Positions 23,346 to 35,075 of a stretch of 64,000 nt of DNA are shown here, piece after piece (the first letter of the stretch is position 1; every line of letters begins with the position of its first letter). Made by a program: the position numbers and the translations under genes. Source of the stretch: Plectrocnemia conspersa (Eukaryota; Arthropoda; Insecta; Trichoptera; Polycentropodidae); the NCBI GenBank assembly GCA_009617715.1, contig VTFK01000223.1:310001-374000 (forward strand), read 5' to 3'. Under the pieces are notes generated by a model. The model made no database searches and was not told where the DNA came from. It worked only from the letters and a program-made list of their open reading frames with translations.

Positions 23346-26277
23346 GTTGCCAGACATGGTTATGTTTTTTGCGATAGTTATTTATGTGGGATGGTGGACA
23401 TTTTTTATTTTGCAAAAACATTTGTGCGCATTTGTAATAAACACAGTTGTGTGTATGTGTAAAAAATGTTTTGTATTAATTTGTTTCTTATCAACTAGTC
23501 AATTTTTATTTATTCGAAAACGGATTTAGATTGTAAATATTTATATTTTCTATGTAGATTTATTATTTATATATTTAGGGTACTATTACTCAGAGAACTA
23601 TAAGAGGTATGTTAGAAAAATTTCTTCAGAGAAAGATAAATGGAAAGGTAAATACTAATGGTAAGGTAAAAAAGTATGTTTTTTACTAGTTCTCAGAAAC
23701 AATAGGAAACCATTACTAAAGAGAATCTTTAGCTAGGATAATAAAGGTGCATTATTCATCGATTGTTTCTTAAACTAAGCAAGATTATTACAGCAGAATC
23801 ATATTGTAGAGAAATTTAAACGATGCACAGATAATTAACCACTAAACATCCGATGTTGGTAAACAGACTTAAAGCAATATTGCTTTAAGATTATACGAGA
23901 CTTCGTATTTCACTAATTACTGCTGCAACATTAATAAACAAATTAGAATTGGAAATCTAGCCCTATCTCCAATATTTCCATATTCCTCTACATAATATAA
24001 CATTTTTATAGACTTAAAATTATTTTTTCGAAATATGAAATTCAACAATGAGGGTGATATTAGTTTACAACCTCTAAAAAAAATTTTTTTTCCAAAACCA
24101 TGGAATTCATGTATAGTTAAATTGTTGGCAGAAAACGATTTTTGTAAAAAGAGCATATGATTAATGAGACTGAAATTAAAAAAACATATAACCTGAAAAA
24201 GAAGCCACTTCATATGAAACAATCCAATAAAAAAAATCGCATTGGTAAAATAGGATCATGTTGGTTCGATTTTAAATAAAAAAATATTTTTTTAATAATT
24301 GCTCCATCTATGTAGATGTAAATGTTGATAATCATTTCTATAAGAAGAAGAGAAAGGAGTTCAAATATAATTATTTCAAAGGCTTTGGCGTCCTGTGTGT
24401 AAATATTAATTAAGCGGTGAAATTATTCTTGATTTTATTTTTCTCTGTAATTTGTGTAAAATATATTATATAATATAATTCTAAAAAAAACACCACAAGT
24501 TTACAATGAAAAGGTAAGGTGCAGAAATTAAGGTTAATTACTATACGAATTTTAAAATGTACGCCGCAACGATTAATATTATACAATAATTACATTATAG
24601 TGCTTTATGGATATGTATGTAAATAAAATGCATTCATAATTATTCATCTTAAATTTTTAAGTATCTACAATTATATTACAATATTAACCTTTCTCATTAA
24701 GTTAATATTAGACATAAATATTTTAATTGTTATTATTTGGCTATCAAATAAACAATTCTGTTAAAACTATCCACACGCTAATTTGTTTTACAAGCCTTGG
24801 TTTTTAATTACTTTGTCCCTCTTCCATTCTTAATAAATCTTCTTTTAGTGAACCTTTTTTTTGTAAATTTCATCTCGTAAGTTCTTTTTTTAATACATTC
24901 GCTCCGACGTTAAATCAACCCTTTGTTAAAATTGGCGCAAATTATCGCGCGCTCGCGAACAAGACGACGACGATGAAAGAACGTTTTTTTCCAATTGTAA
25001 ACGTCCGCAATTTTTTTCGCCAAAGCACGAATTTTCCACTTTTTCGGCGTCTAAAATTACGTTCTCTTTTAATTATATCAAGCGGTGGTACACTGTGTAT
25101 ATGTATATTAATAATGTTTTGTGAAATTTAATGGTGTGACATAATTTATAAATGGGTGCACATCTTAAAATTGTAAACAAAGTTTTTGTCCTGCAAATAT
25201 ACTTCTTTCTGCGTATTCTGCAGGCGTCCTCATTTTGATAGTTTCATTACCACTGTCTGTAAATGTATAAACTCGGGTTGCCTTTAAATAAAAACCCACA
25301 TCAATTATCGTCTATTGATCTATGCTAGTCAATATTATATTAAATACTCTAAGCTGATATCAGTACCTACTGTTATATAAGGCCAACGAGCTCAAGTGTG
25401 ACGTCATCGGAAAGTGGTATAGTAACGAATCTACATACCTGCATTATTTCACCGATAAAGATTAATAGTATTAAAAAAATAAAGAGTTGATATTTTCACC
25501 ATTAAGTAAAACGCTCAATTATTTTTAAATAAAAATAGTACAGCGGCTAATATGGTTTTACATGTGATTAGCTATTAATAAAACATAGCATTTATGCTGT
25601 TGAACTGGGTTCTTTATTCACGACGATTAAATTACGCCGCAACATTTTTCTTTCGAATGCTAATAACGGCATAATTTATAGTGCGTCGTACCGAACAAAT
25701 TTCAAATTGTGAACGTTTTCTGGAAACTTGTCCTGTCACAAAAGTTTACGTCGCACAAAAGTAATTTTGGGAAGCTTTAATTTACACGCTGAAATTCCGC
25801 GAAACAAAATACGATACACGTGTGATATTTGATCATTTTGGCGACTTTAATTTATGTCGCCAAACCGGGTATAAATTAACATTCGACCCCCGGCGGAGAG
25901 TTGTCGTCGTTTCTTTATTTGCGTGCGAAATTTATGTGACTTTCGAATACACGGATGTACAAAGATTTTACGGTGAATTATTTTTTATGTTAGACTGAAA
26001 TAAAATATATTTGCATTTATAAAATTTAAGGGTCTTCAAAATTTGTTTATGTGGAAGAATTACATCAGCAAATCTCATTCAGCTTTTTTGAATTTCGCTT
26101 TTAAATTCATGATATTTCAACAGCCGATTTTTGTGTTTAAGCTATTAGATCATTAATAACATTAAATTAAATCTAGCTTTTTTTTGCTTCAGAGTTTCCG
26201 CGACAGTTAAAATATTCGTGGCTGCATTTTTGTGTAATTTATTATTGCAATTTATTAGACAGACAAGAATCTGTTAT
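23346..26277. other. Long non-coding stretch with CpG-containing islands
   Basis: No gene is supported. 24890-25090 and 25620-25930 are CpG-containing islands in A+T-rich DNA that resemble conserved insect non-coding sequence. The second holds exact 9-base arms TTTGGCGAC (25837-25845) and GTCGCCAAA (25856-25864). The minus-strand open frame at 23917-24222 has no family features. Confidence 0.4.
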
Positions 26278-26419
26278 CAGGCGCGGGTGGTGAGATACTT
26301 TCCCTCTCGCTCGCTCGCGTGTTAAGTGACGAGAGTGAGTGAGAGATAAGAGCATGTGGTCCACATAAAGTAAGAGATAAGGGCATGCGGTGCATAAAGT
26401 ATCTCACCGCCCGCGCCTG
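26278..26419. mobile_element. 142-bp foldback miniature element (MITE-like)
   Basis: 26278-26301 and 26396-26419 are inverted copies over 24 positions with one mismatch. They begin CAGGCGCGGG and end CCCGCGCCTG. The interior has a near-palindrome of CTCTCGCTCGCTCG with CGAGAGTGAGTGAGAG. It also has a tandem pair of about 30 bases (AGAGATAAGAGCATGTGG and AGAGATAAGGGCATGCGG, each followed by CATAAAGTA). The GC-rich ends contrast sharply with flanking A+T-rich DNA. No convincing target-site duplication is visible, so the family is unassigned. Confidence 0.6.
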
Positions 26420-28707
26420 CTATATATATAATTATTGCTAACATATTTATTTTTTTACAAACAGAATTTAACAAATTAAATAAATTGTGGTACAGCACAC
26501 TAGGGTAATAACAATTTAAATTCGGTGCATCTCAGTGGAATCTTAGGAGCAAAACTATTGTACATAATTTTATAAGTTACATTTTTGTGAAAAATTAACT
26601 TAAAGTTATAAATATAATATGAAATGAATTATAATAAATAGCGACTATTATAGGTATTAATTATTTTTAGAACTACATAATTCTAACGACAAATTAATTG
26701 CCAATTATATTTTTTCAAAAGAGCTTATTATATGAAACCATTTCATGAAATACGTTGTCTTAATTTACTACATCAAAACCCCAAATCGACTTTAAATACA
26801 TTAACGAATCAATGCGAATTACCTTGATAATTAGCCAATTTATAAAAAAAAACGTAAATTTTCCCCCAATCATCACTGCGACTGTAATTTCAATAATTTT
26901 CCAATTAATATTATTAACGTTCTGTATTAACGCCGGACCGTATAATTACTAAAGAAATAAAATAATCGAACGAAAATCATTTTTCACAATGGAAAAGTTC
27001 CAAATTGAACCCGCAGAGTAATTCTTCGAATCAATTATCTCATTTTGCCGACTATGACAAATGTCTGCCGTTTGTCTCTGTGAAATGTATAATTTTTGTT
27101 CAAAGGAAAAAATGTCTAACGAAGAAACCCCTGGGAGTTATTCGTAATTGATAAGGGATTGCGATAACGATAATGCTATCGTAATAACTGACCGCTGCCA
27201 ACGGGAAGACTCAATATACGAAACGAGTTTCGGTAAAATGGCTTTTCTTTCTGACCTAACCTTCGTCCCAGTTTACCGGTCGTTTGGGATCGGTTCGGGA
27301 GAGTTTATGGTAATTTACAGTAATAAAATCGTCGGCGTCGACGAATTAATCTCCTGAAAGAGTTTTTTCAATAGTGAATACACACGAATTGCTGTTAAAT
27401 ATGCAATTTGTATTTGAGATATATAACTATCTATCGGGGATGCAAGGAGAAGGACAACTTTCGATGGTGCTTTATTCAATTAGTTAAATTAATTTATACT
27501 GTTGATATTCTGGCGCCCTTTCTGTCCTTGTTGGTGAACAGTTGTGTATTGTGTCAGGTTTGCGTGAATTGAATTTATAAGCTTTTGATAAATAAACCTC
27601 AGTCTTTCGACAATGGACCTTTCATATACTTTCTCATATTTCATTCACTAAAATTCAGGACATACTGTTTGAAAATTTCGTGCAATCGGGTCTAACAAGA
27701 GGCAAAACCTTTTAGAGGATCTCTTTGAAAACGAACTTATTTCAATAAGATTCAAATGATTTTATACTAGTAAATATATTCATTCGCCAAGCTATTATAA
27801 ACACATCTTTATTTCAATGACAAGCTCTTTAATATAGCACAAACTGGCTCAGGTGAAAAAATGCAGTATTTATTTCGCCTTTAAATGCAATCGGAAAAAA
27901 TGGATATTATTTACCCTTCAATAGTTTTATTTTTAAAAAAAAAATACAATCAAAATGAACAAAACAGCTTTTAAGTTGGTTTTATTAAATTATCGATTGT
28001 GTTGATTTTAATGACAAACATAACAAGCGTTACTGGAACATAATATCGATTAGATTATTACTTACATCCAATTCTGAGAACTTTCCCAATAGTTTTAGTG
28101 AGTTTTAACTAGTTGTTCGGCAGCATTGATATGAAATATTTACTCAAGCATGTACTTAGAAATAATACAAAGTAAACTTCTTGTATTTGAACACTAACTA
28201 CTTTGACTACTCAATGCTATATTTTTGGAGAGCTTTCTAAACGGCGATATATTTTAATAAGGTTTTATTTTTTTCGATATTAATAGTTTAACCCATTTCC
28301 TAAGCAATATGTTTTATTACCAAATTATTTAGTGTGTTAAAAACACTCATAGCCCTTTGTGATTTTGTTTACCTTAATGTATAGAAGGTAGGTTGCAAAA
28401 TCCATTTGCATTTTTGATTTAAATTAGTGGGTTTGAAAACCGTAACATATCTTTTGCCGGCAAACATAAAATATAGTAAATCAGCTGCCGGAAACTCTTT
28501 GAGAATTAATGATCCTCATCTGATTCCACAAAATGATTGGAAAGATAAGCTTTATGTACTGTGTATTGTTTTTGAATAGTAAAAAACAGAGTTATTATTG
28601 AAAATTAATTAAACGCCAAGAAAATAGACATTCATAAATCATAAATAAGGAACATGGAACTTGTGGTTCAAATCAAACGTAGGAAAAATATTCATATAAA
28701 TTAGATC
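26420..28707. other. Non-coding stretch
   Basis: No gene is supported. 26940-27360 is a CpG-containing island. Its plus-strand frame at 27148-27357 begins at a non-ATG codon and has no family features. The rest is A+T-rich. Confidence 0.4.
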
Positions 28708-28828
28708 GTCACTAACTGGTGGAAGTTTTAACATATTATATTTTTAGTCAGGTTTAAATTAAATTTAGAATAAAGTTGACTTTTTAATTCTAAAAATATA
28801 TTATGTCTTAACTTTCAGTCACTACTTT
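28708..28828. repeat. Imperfect foldback, about 120 bp
   Basis: The core arms 28731-28747 (ACATATTATATTTTTAG) and 28790-28806 (CTAAAAATATATTATGT) are inverted copies with two mismatches. Similarity continues outward: AAGTTTTA on the left against TTAACTTT on the right, then CACTAACT against AGTCACT. It may be a miniature foldback transposon. Confidence 0.4.
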
Positions 28829-31800
28829 TCAAGTTTATATTAAGCGGCAAAGTGATAAAAAAAAATGGCCGAAGAAAGTCATCAGATTTTTTTTTTGTAA
28901 ATACGTTTATTTCAATATGACATTATGATAAACGACAGATTGCATTTGAATAAAAAAAGGATATCATTATTTTATTATTATCCTCCTTTACTCTCATCTA
29001 AAAATAATAATGGCATTCACTGTCCTGTTTTAAGCTTGAAACTGTACCACTGTTAATCATTAAATATATAAATTTTGTATTATAAATAGTCTCAGCATCT
29101 CATGTTACAGCGCCAGTTAAATGCTGACAATTATTATTAACGTTAAACGATCTATTTGTGAATTCCGATGGCAATTACCGCGGCGTTTTCGTGTCGAAAC
29201 CAATTGATAAATACGTGTAATTTGCCGATCTGTGTCGCGTCATACCTAACGAGCTACAAACAGTTAAATTATATTTGAAACAATGGCGAAAACCGGTCCA
29301 AACATTCATAAACGAACATTTGGACAATATTGATTAATTCTCAAACACAAACAATGTGTGTTTATCGAAGGGTTAACAATGTTTACTGGTTAACGTGTCT
29401 GCATGCCAATGCTCTATAGTTAAACATTGCTGATGGGATTTGAATACTGGATGAGGCAAGGGCGGAAAAGAATTTGAACGGATGTCATGATTATTTGAGA
29501 TGCGGCATGATATAAGGAAAGATCTAAAAGTGTATGGACTATTTTTTAAAACATTAGAAATAGGTTTTATTTATTATTCTTAACACAAATATTAATTACG
29601 TAAAAGCTGCGATATGAACAATTTATAAGCGAGTTTGTATAATCATACATTATTTATTCTAGGCGGTAATATATGCTAGCGATTAATTGCTGGTGGTGAA
29701 TTATTTGCAATACATTTTCGTAGAAGCAGTCAATCTAAAATCAAAATTAAATTTAGTTCTGGTAAATATTGCTTACTGTACAAACATATAGTTATTTAGG
29801 AAAATACTGGGCCTGTTCATCTAGACTAGATCGTGTGATACACATTATGATAGAATGCTTTTAAATCTATCTATTTGTGGTGGATATGTATCAAAATATA
29901 TAGCACATGTGCAAATTCAGGTCAAACGCCATAAAAGTTATCGTAGTATATTTTTAGTGTACATGGAGGGCTGAAACACATTTCAAGTGGTATGAAACGA
30001 TACATGTGTATGTACTACATACATTGTAGATATAATATCTAGTGCTAGTAGATTCAAAATGTTTGTCGCGAATGAAAAACAATTCCGACCGCGTAATACA
30101 TATGCCACAGCCACGATACGGATTTGTAAAGGGTTTTACAGTGACGCCAAACCGACTATTTGTATATTAATTAAACGCAAACCATATGGAATTTTAACTG
30201 TAGTTTGGTGGTTGCAATTGGTTAGTGAAGGCCATGACTAACAAGCAATATAAACACTATGTTAAATGTTAATACTTAAATTTGCTTTAAAATGTCAAAT
30301 TATTTCATCAATAATGAAGAGATAGTCAGTAATATACATAAATATAATATTGTATTGTTATATATAGTATTTGCTTGCGAAAACAGTTAAATGAATTGTA
30401 CTATATTTATCGAGATCGCAATATAAGTACTGTATACGTAATATTTCATACCTATTAAATATACAATCTGATCTATAATATAACCAAAACGCGCAAGTTC
30501 GTATCGAAAGCTTCACTGAGCTTTTTCGCGAGATAAAAGTTTAAGCTAAAATTATATGCGAGTTGTATATATTATTACATTTATTCGCAATAATTAACTT
30601 TAACGGTTAATAACTAAAAGCTGTAAGGATTAGATATCAAATTGTTAATTAAACCAATAGCTTTGATAACTTAATGTATACTCTAGGAAATGTAGCTTGT
30701 TTTACTACGTAAAGCGGTTTCTTTTAATTTCCGTATGTAACATTATTACTGCGATAAAAAGTGACGTTTTAATGCGCTATTCAATCAATAGGAAAACATA
30801 ATTACATAAAACACGAAAGCTTAATTTCCGTTATGAAGGCTCTCATGCGTAATAATTATTATTTTCTCGGCGAGAAAATTCGCAATTAAATTATTTTATA
30901 TATTTGAGTTTAATTCGTTTCATAAACATCGTTATTGCAATATTTATACTTTCATTAAAATGCCTTACAGCAAGTTGAAGAATTTTATTGCTATTTTTAT
31001 ATTGCTTTTTTAATAAAATATTTTATTTATTATAATGTATTATACAATACAACTGGCCCGTTGCTAATTTGCTGCTCTGCTTTAATTTAAAATAATATTT
31101 ATATTAATACAATATAGCAAATTGTATACGTATATATTTTTTCATTATAAGTTCTTAATCTGATCTATGGGCCGCGACCCAAATCTGATTACGGTTGTCA
31201 AGTTTTATATTATATTTTGATGGATCATGAAAATTTTTCTCGTGTTAATTTTGTATGTATGTAGCTAGGTTAAATCCAGATAACGTTAAATATAAAGCTT
31301 GTTAGGTAACTTTTAGTAAGCTAGAAATATATTATTAATGAAATTCTATTATAAATAAAGTACATTGCAAACTATTTTTGAAAAAATACTGAAAATAAAA
31401 TAATGAAAACTCGAAATATATACTATTTTTCTACACAGTTTCCTACATTTAAAGCACATTATGTGGGCTGCGTAAAAGCCACTTCCTAAATCAAAACCAC
31501 ATTTTTCCATGGGGTTGTGTTTTTATTACTTCATAAAATTAGGCTTGGGGCCAAATTTACCAATATATGCAACAGTTAATGGTAACTTTATTGTTTAAGC
31601 TTAGACTTTGAAAAACGCGATCTGCGTAGCAAATTAAATATTGATATTTTCGTTAAATGTAAATGCTCATATAAACGTTAAATTATATCCAGGCATTATT
31701 TAATGACGAAAATAGTAGTGTATTTGAAAAATAGACAAAAATAAAATGTTCCAAATCGATTACTAGTCCATGTGCTTAAGTGTCCGGTTTTCTTGAAAAT

Positions 31801-32570
31801 GACCGGGAATAATCCGCCCGCTTTCAAATGAGTCATATTTATTGACTTGTTACACCATGAAATTGCTTTTTTTTTTAGAGACAGTTTTAGTTTTATTAAA
31901 GGGGAGATCATTTTATATAAGATTAATAAATATAGTACGGCCAAAAATATATCACAGGAGCTAGAGTCTGCCAGTAAAGCATTGCGTGTAGATTAGATAC
32001 ATTAATTTCCACTCTTCTATTACTTTTTGACTTACCACACTGTCAGTTGTGAAAAAAAAAAAAAACACTCATTCTCTTTATTACACGTTCTCTCATCGTT
32101 CGTGTCGACAACTCTCGCTTTGAAAGCAAAACAATACCCATTTTATGCTTATCGGCTGCTGTTAGTTTTTGACCTTCATTGTACGTGTACTATTATATAT
32201 TTGTGAAGATTGATGTTTTAACTTTTGCCATTCTTAGTGTGCATTGGAATGATTGATTACGATTATACTTGTTTAACTTATAATTAAACTACCCAGGCAT
32301 GGTAAAAATAATAGGAATCCTTTTAACAAAGATGCAATGATGTTCCGTGATGTACAATATACAGATACAATAATAACTAAAAATATCATTGTTATTTGCT
32401 TTTTAAACACAAAACCTCCTATTAGCTTTCCTTTTATTCGGAATGTTCGTTTTTGCAAACGTATGAGCGTATGTTTATTTTCCATTGTTTACATACCGCC
32501 CTCGGCCAGTTTACACACAATATTTAATACGATTTCCTCTGTTGGTTTTGTTTACGAAAGCACCGCTCCA
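28829..32570. other. Long non-coding stretch
   Basis: No gene is supported. 29150-29420 is a CpG-containing island that resembles conserved non-coding sequence. Open frames at 30059-30241, 31696-31944 and 32273-32648 are short and featureless. Confidence 0.4.
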
Positions 32571-32700
32571 GATTTGAACTTTCGACTAACGGAAAAGAAC
32601 GCCCTCGTTCGAACGCGGAGCTTTCTGGCAAACACACATACACGTTAGAGCTTTCATATGCCCGATTTTATCGTTAGTCGGTTTTGTTTAAGGTGCTTTA
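32571..32700 (+). repeat. RepC copy 1
   Basis: This aligns with 34909-35075 in the same orientation. Shared words include GAACTTTC/GTACTTTC, GGAAAAGAACGC, TCGAACGC(G/A)GAGCTTTC, GGCAAACACACA, GAGCTTTC(A/G)..TGCCCG and GTCGGTTTTGTT. Weaker similarity may extend left to about 32540. The class is unknown. Confidence 0.65.
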
Positions 32701-33204
32701 AGATCTTAGCGATTTCATAATTACTGCCACTTTTTCCTCATCAGTCTTATTTTTCAATAGTATAGATTAAAATTCTTACTGAATATTACCTTCACACAAT
32801 AATATAAACATTTTATTGATACAGAATTTAGCATGTGTACTGTTTATTTACGAAATTTAATTCTAGATGACACCGGGCAAAACCATGTAATTCCCAAACA
32901 GAAAGATAAATAATCAATGGTCATGTGTTGACTGTAGATACGTATTTACCTTTATTATATTATATATTTACACTGTACATTTTCATATGATATTTTTTCC
33001 AAATTCACAATAATTGTTGTTCTCTGTTGCAATGTATAAAATATCCATTTTGTATGTGAAAATAAACGTTTAACATTCACGATTAATAAAAAACGTATTT
33101 TTAAAGACAATACTCAATTCATTAAATTTAAAAAAAAATTAAAGACTGAAATTTTGCTGTTGCTAATGACGATTTTTTAAATTATCGATAACGTTGATAA
33201 TTGC
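32701..33204. other. A+T-rich non-coding stretch
   Basis: Nothing is recognisable. AATTATC..GATAATT (33180-33203) is a small inverted repeat just before the longer hairpin. Confidence 0.5.
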
Positions 33205-33251
33205 TTATGTTAGTAATAAAAGCCAAATATTGGATTTTATTACTAACATAA
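33205..33251. repeat. Perfect 17-bp hairpin
   Basis: TTATGTTAGTAATAAAA (33205-33221) and TTTTATTACTAACATAA (33235-33251) are exact complements. The 13-base loop contains the smaller palindrome CCAA..TTGG. Confidence 0.65.
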
Positions 33252-33299
33252 TATTACTAGTTTCTATAATTCTTTGCCGGAAATTTAACTATCTATTTA

Positions 33300-33806
33300 T
33301 GTACTTAGACAGGCTTGCAGAGGGGAAAAAATCCCGTGGCCCGTTCTCCTTGAAGGGATGAACTGAAAAAAATCAAAGCAAAAATATATTTATAAAAAAA
33401 GTAAAAATCGTCCACAAATAATGAAGAATCTGAACTAAATTACATCTGTTTGAGATGTATGTACTGATGTATTTCAGATATATTCATCCCTTTTTAAACA
33501 TACATTAAATTAAAGGAGCGGACCATTGCCTTCAAAAGCACATACTTTCTAAGTAGTACTTTCACAATATACATTATTATCCAATGGGACAGATTTTAGT
33601 TCTTTGAAATGGCTCCGTTTGTTTTGCAAATTATTATTGACTTTATTGTTTTTTCTACGTTTTAAAAATATTAGACACGAGAGGAAATATTCAACGAATG
33701 TAAATTAGTAGCGGTAAATTTAAGTATTCGATCTGAATTTTCAGATCGAATACCTAATTAGTAATTTAACAACTGGATATAATGCAGCAAAATAAATAAA
33801 TAATAC
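33300..33806 (-). repeat. RepA copy 2, inverted
   Basis: Reverse complement of 242-850. Homology is strong from 33806 down to about 33390. It is weaker to about 33300, where the reverse complement reads GGGATTTTTTCCCCTCTGC and then AGTACATA, against similar sequence near 815-850. Confidence 0.65.
33724..33753. repeat. Perfect 14-bp palindromic hairpin inside RepA
   Basis: GTATTCGATCTGAA (33724-33737) and TTCAGATCGAATAC (33740-33753) are exact complements with a 2-base centre. The same hairpin exists in RepA copy 1 at 375-406 with two mismatches, so it belongs to the repeat itself. Confidence 0.7.
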
Positions 33807-34908
33807 ATTCAGTTTCATGTGGTTATTCCTAAAAAAGTATATAGAAAAAACAGTTTCGAATCAATCCCATAAATATTTTTAAAAATATGTTATTTCACTA
33901 AAATCATATCAAAATACATTTTCACCGGTAGTTATCTCTCGTTACCGAGCGTTTCCACTGCAATGGTGCCGACACGAATTTATTGCTTTTGACGGGAATT
34001 TTTGCCTTCTGAGAAGTGATATTGTTCTTGCGCTCTCCTATTAATCAAAATTCGGTTTAGATATGATTTATTCGATACTCACTCGTAATGTTGTAATAAA
34101 AAGTCTTATTATAAACGCTTGATAATCGTGCGTTTTCACCGCGATGGCACGATTCTCTTGCTTTTGACCTGGACTGGAAATTCACTATATGGCAACACTG
34201 AGCAGCAAAAAATACACGATTAATTATTAAATAAATATTATGAGTAAATATTTTTAATAATTTGTAATGCCTAATTAAAATATATCGGCATAAAATATGA
34301 CTTCAAAAAAATATGTCGCAATTTTAATATTTATTTGTAGCATTGAAAGGGTTAACTCGTACCTATTATTATTCATTACGATGTTAAAAAATATATAAAA
34401 GGCCATTTTTGTCATAAGGCCTGAAATCATTGTTTTACCAGGGCCCGAGTTTGCTTTCGGTGCCCCTGTACTTAGTTTATATCTAGTTGTTGGTTGCAAC
34501 TCTATTTATCCGGTTGTAAGTTTAACTGAGTGCATTCTGCCACGACACATTGCAGACTGGCTTAACGTAAATAACATCCCTACTGTGTCCCCTTTTAACC
34601 GCAGCATATTTTTACATATATTTTTGTCTAATCTCAATCTAGAACTTTTAAATCATTGTCAAATTTATCGTTTTTGCTGTCCAAGATATTTAAAGTATCA
34701 ATATTTTGTACTTCTCCATTTTTAATAATCTTTATACATATCAAACTATACGGATCTCCCTTTATTTGACAATATTCTGATCTCGCCATATCTTTGATAG
34801 CTTTATCGCACTTTTAACCACCCCGATTCGTTTATGTGGTTCTTGCTCATATCCACTATTATTCGATAGATCCAAGATACACAAACTTATTTTTGTTTGT
34901 TTACTAAA
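33807..34908. other. Non-coding stretch
   Basis: No gene is supported. 33920-34190 contains two similar phrases with CGTTTCCACTGC / CGTTTTCACCGC followed by (A)ATGG(T/C), which suggests a decayed direct repeat. Confidence 0.35.
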
Positions 34909-35075
34909 GATTTGTACTTTCAGCTAAAAAGGAAAAGAACGCACACGCTCGAACGCAGAGCTTTCGGGCAAACACACACACGTACATATATATAATACAT
35001 TCACACATTAAAGCTTGTTTGAGCTTTCGCGTGCCCGCCTTTATTGCCCGTCGGTTTTGTTACAAGCGTTTTAAC
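34909..35075 (+). repeat. RepC copy 2
   Basis: Partner of 32571-32700. It carries an extra A+T-rich segment of about 35 bases (about 34984-35020) between the CACACA tract and GAGCTTTCGCG, absent from copy 1. Confidence 0.65.

Noticed and set aside
23917..24222. 101-codon minus-strand open frame
   Set aside because: Low-complexity hydrophobic and aromatic content from A+T-rich DNA, and no domain. The opposite strand shows partial open frames just as long.
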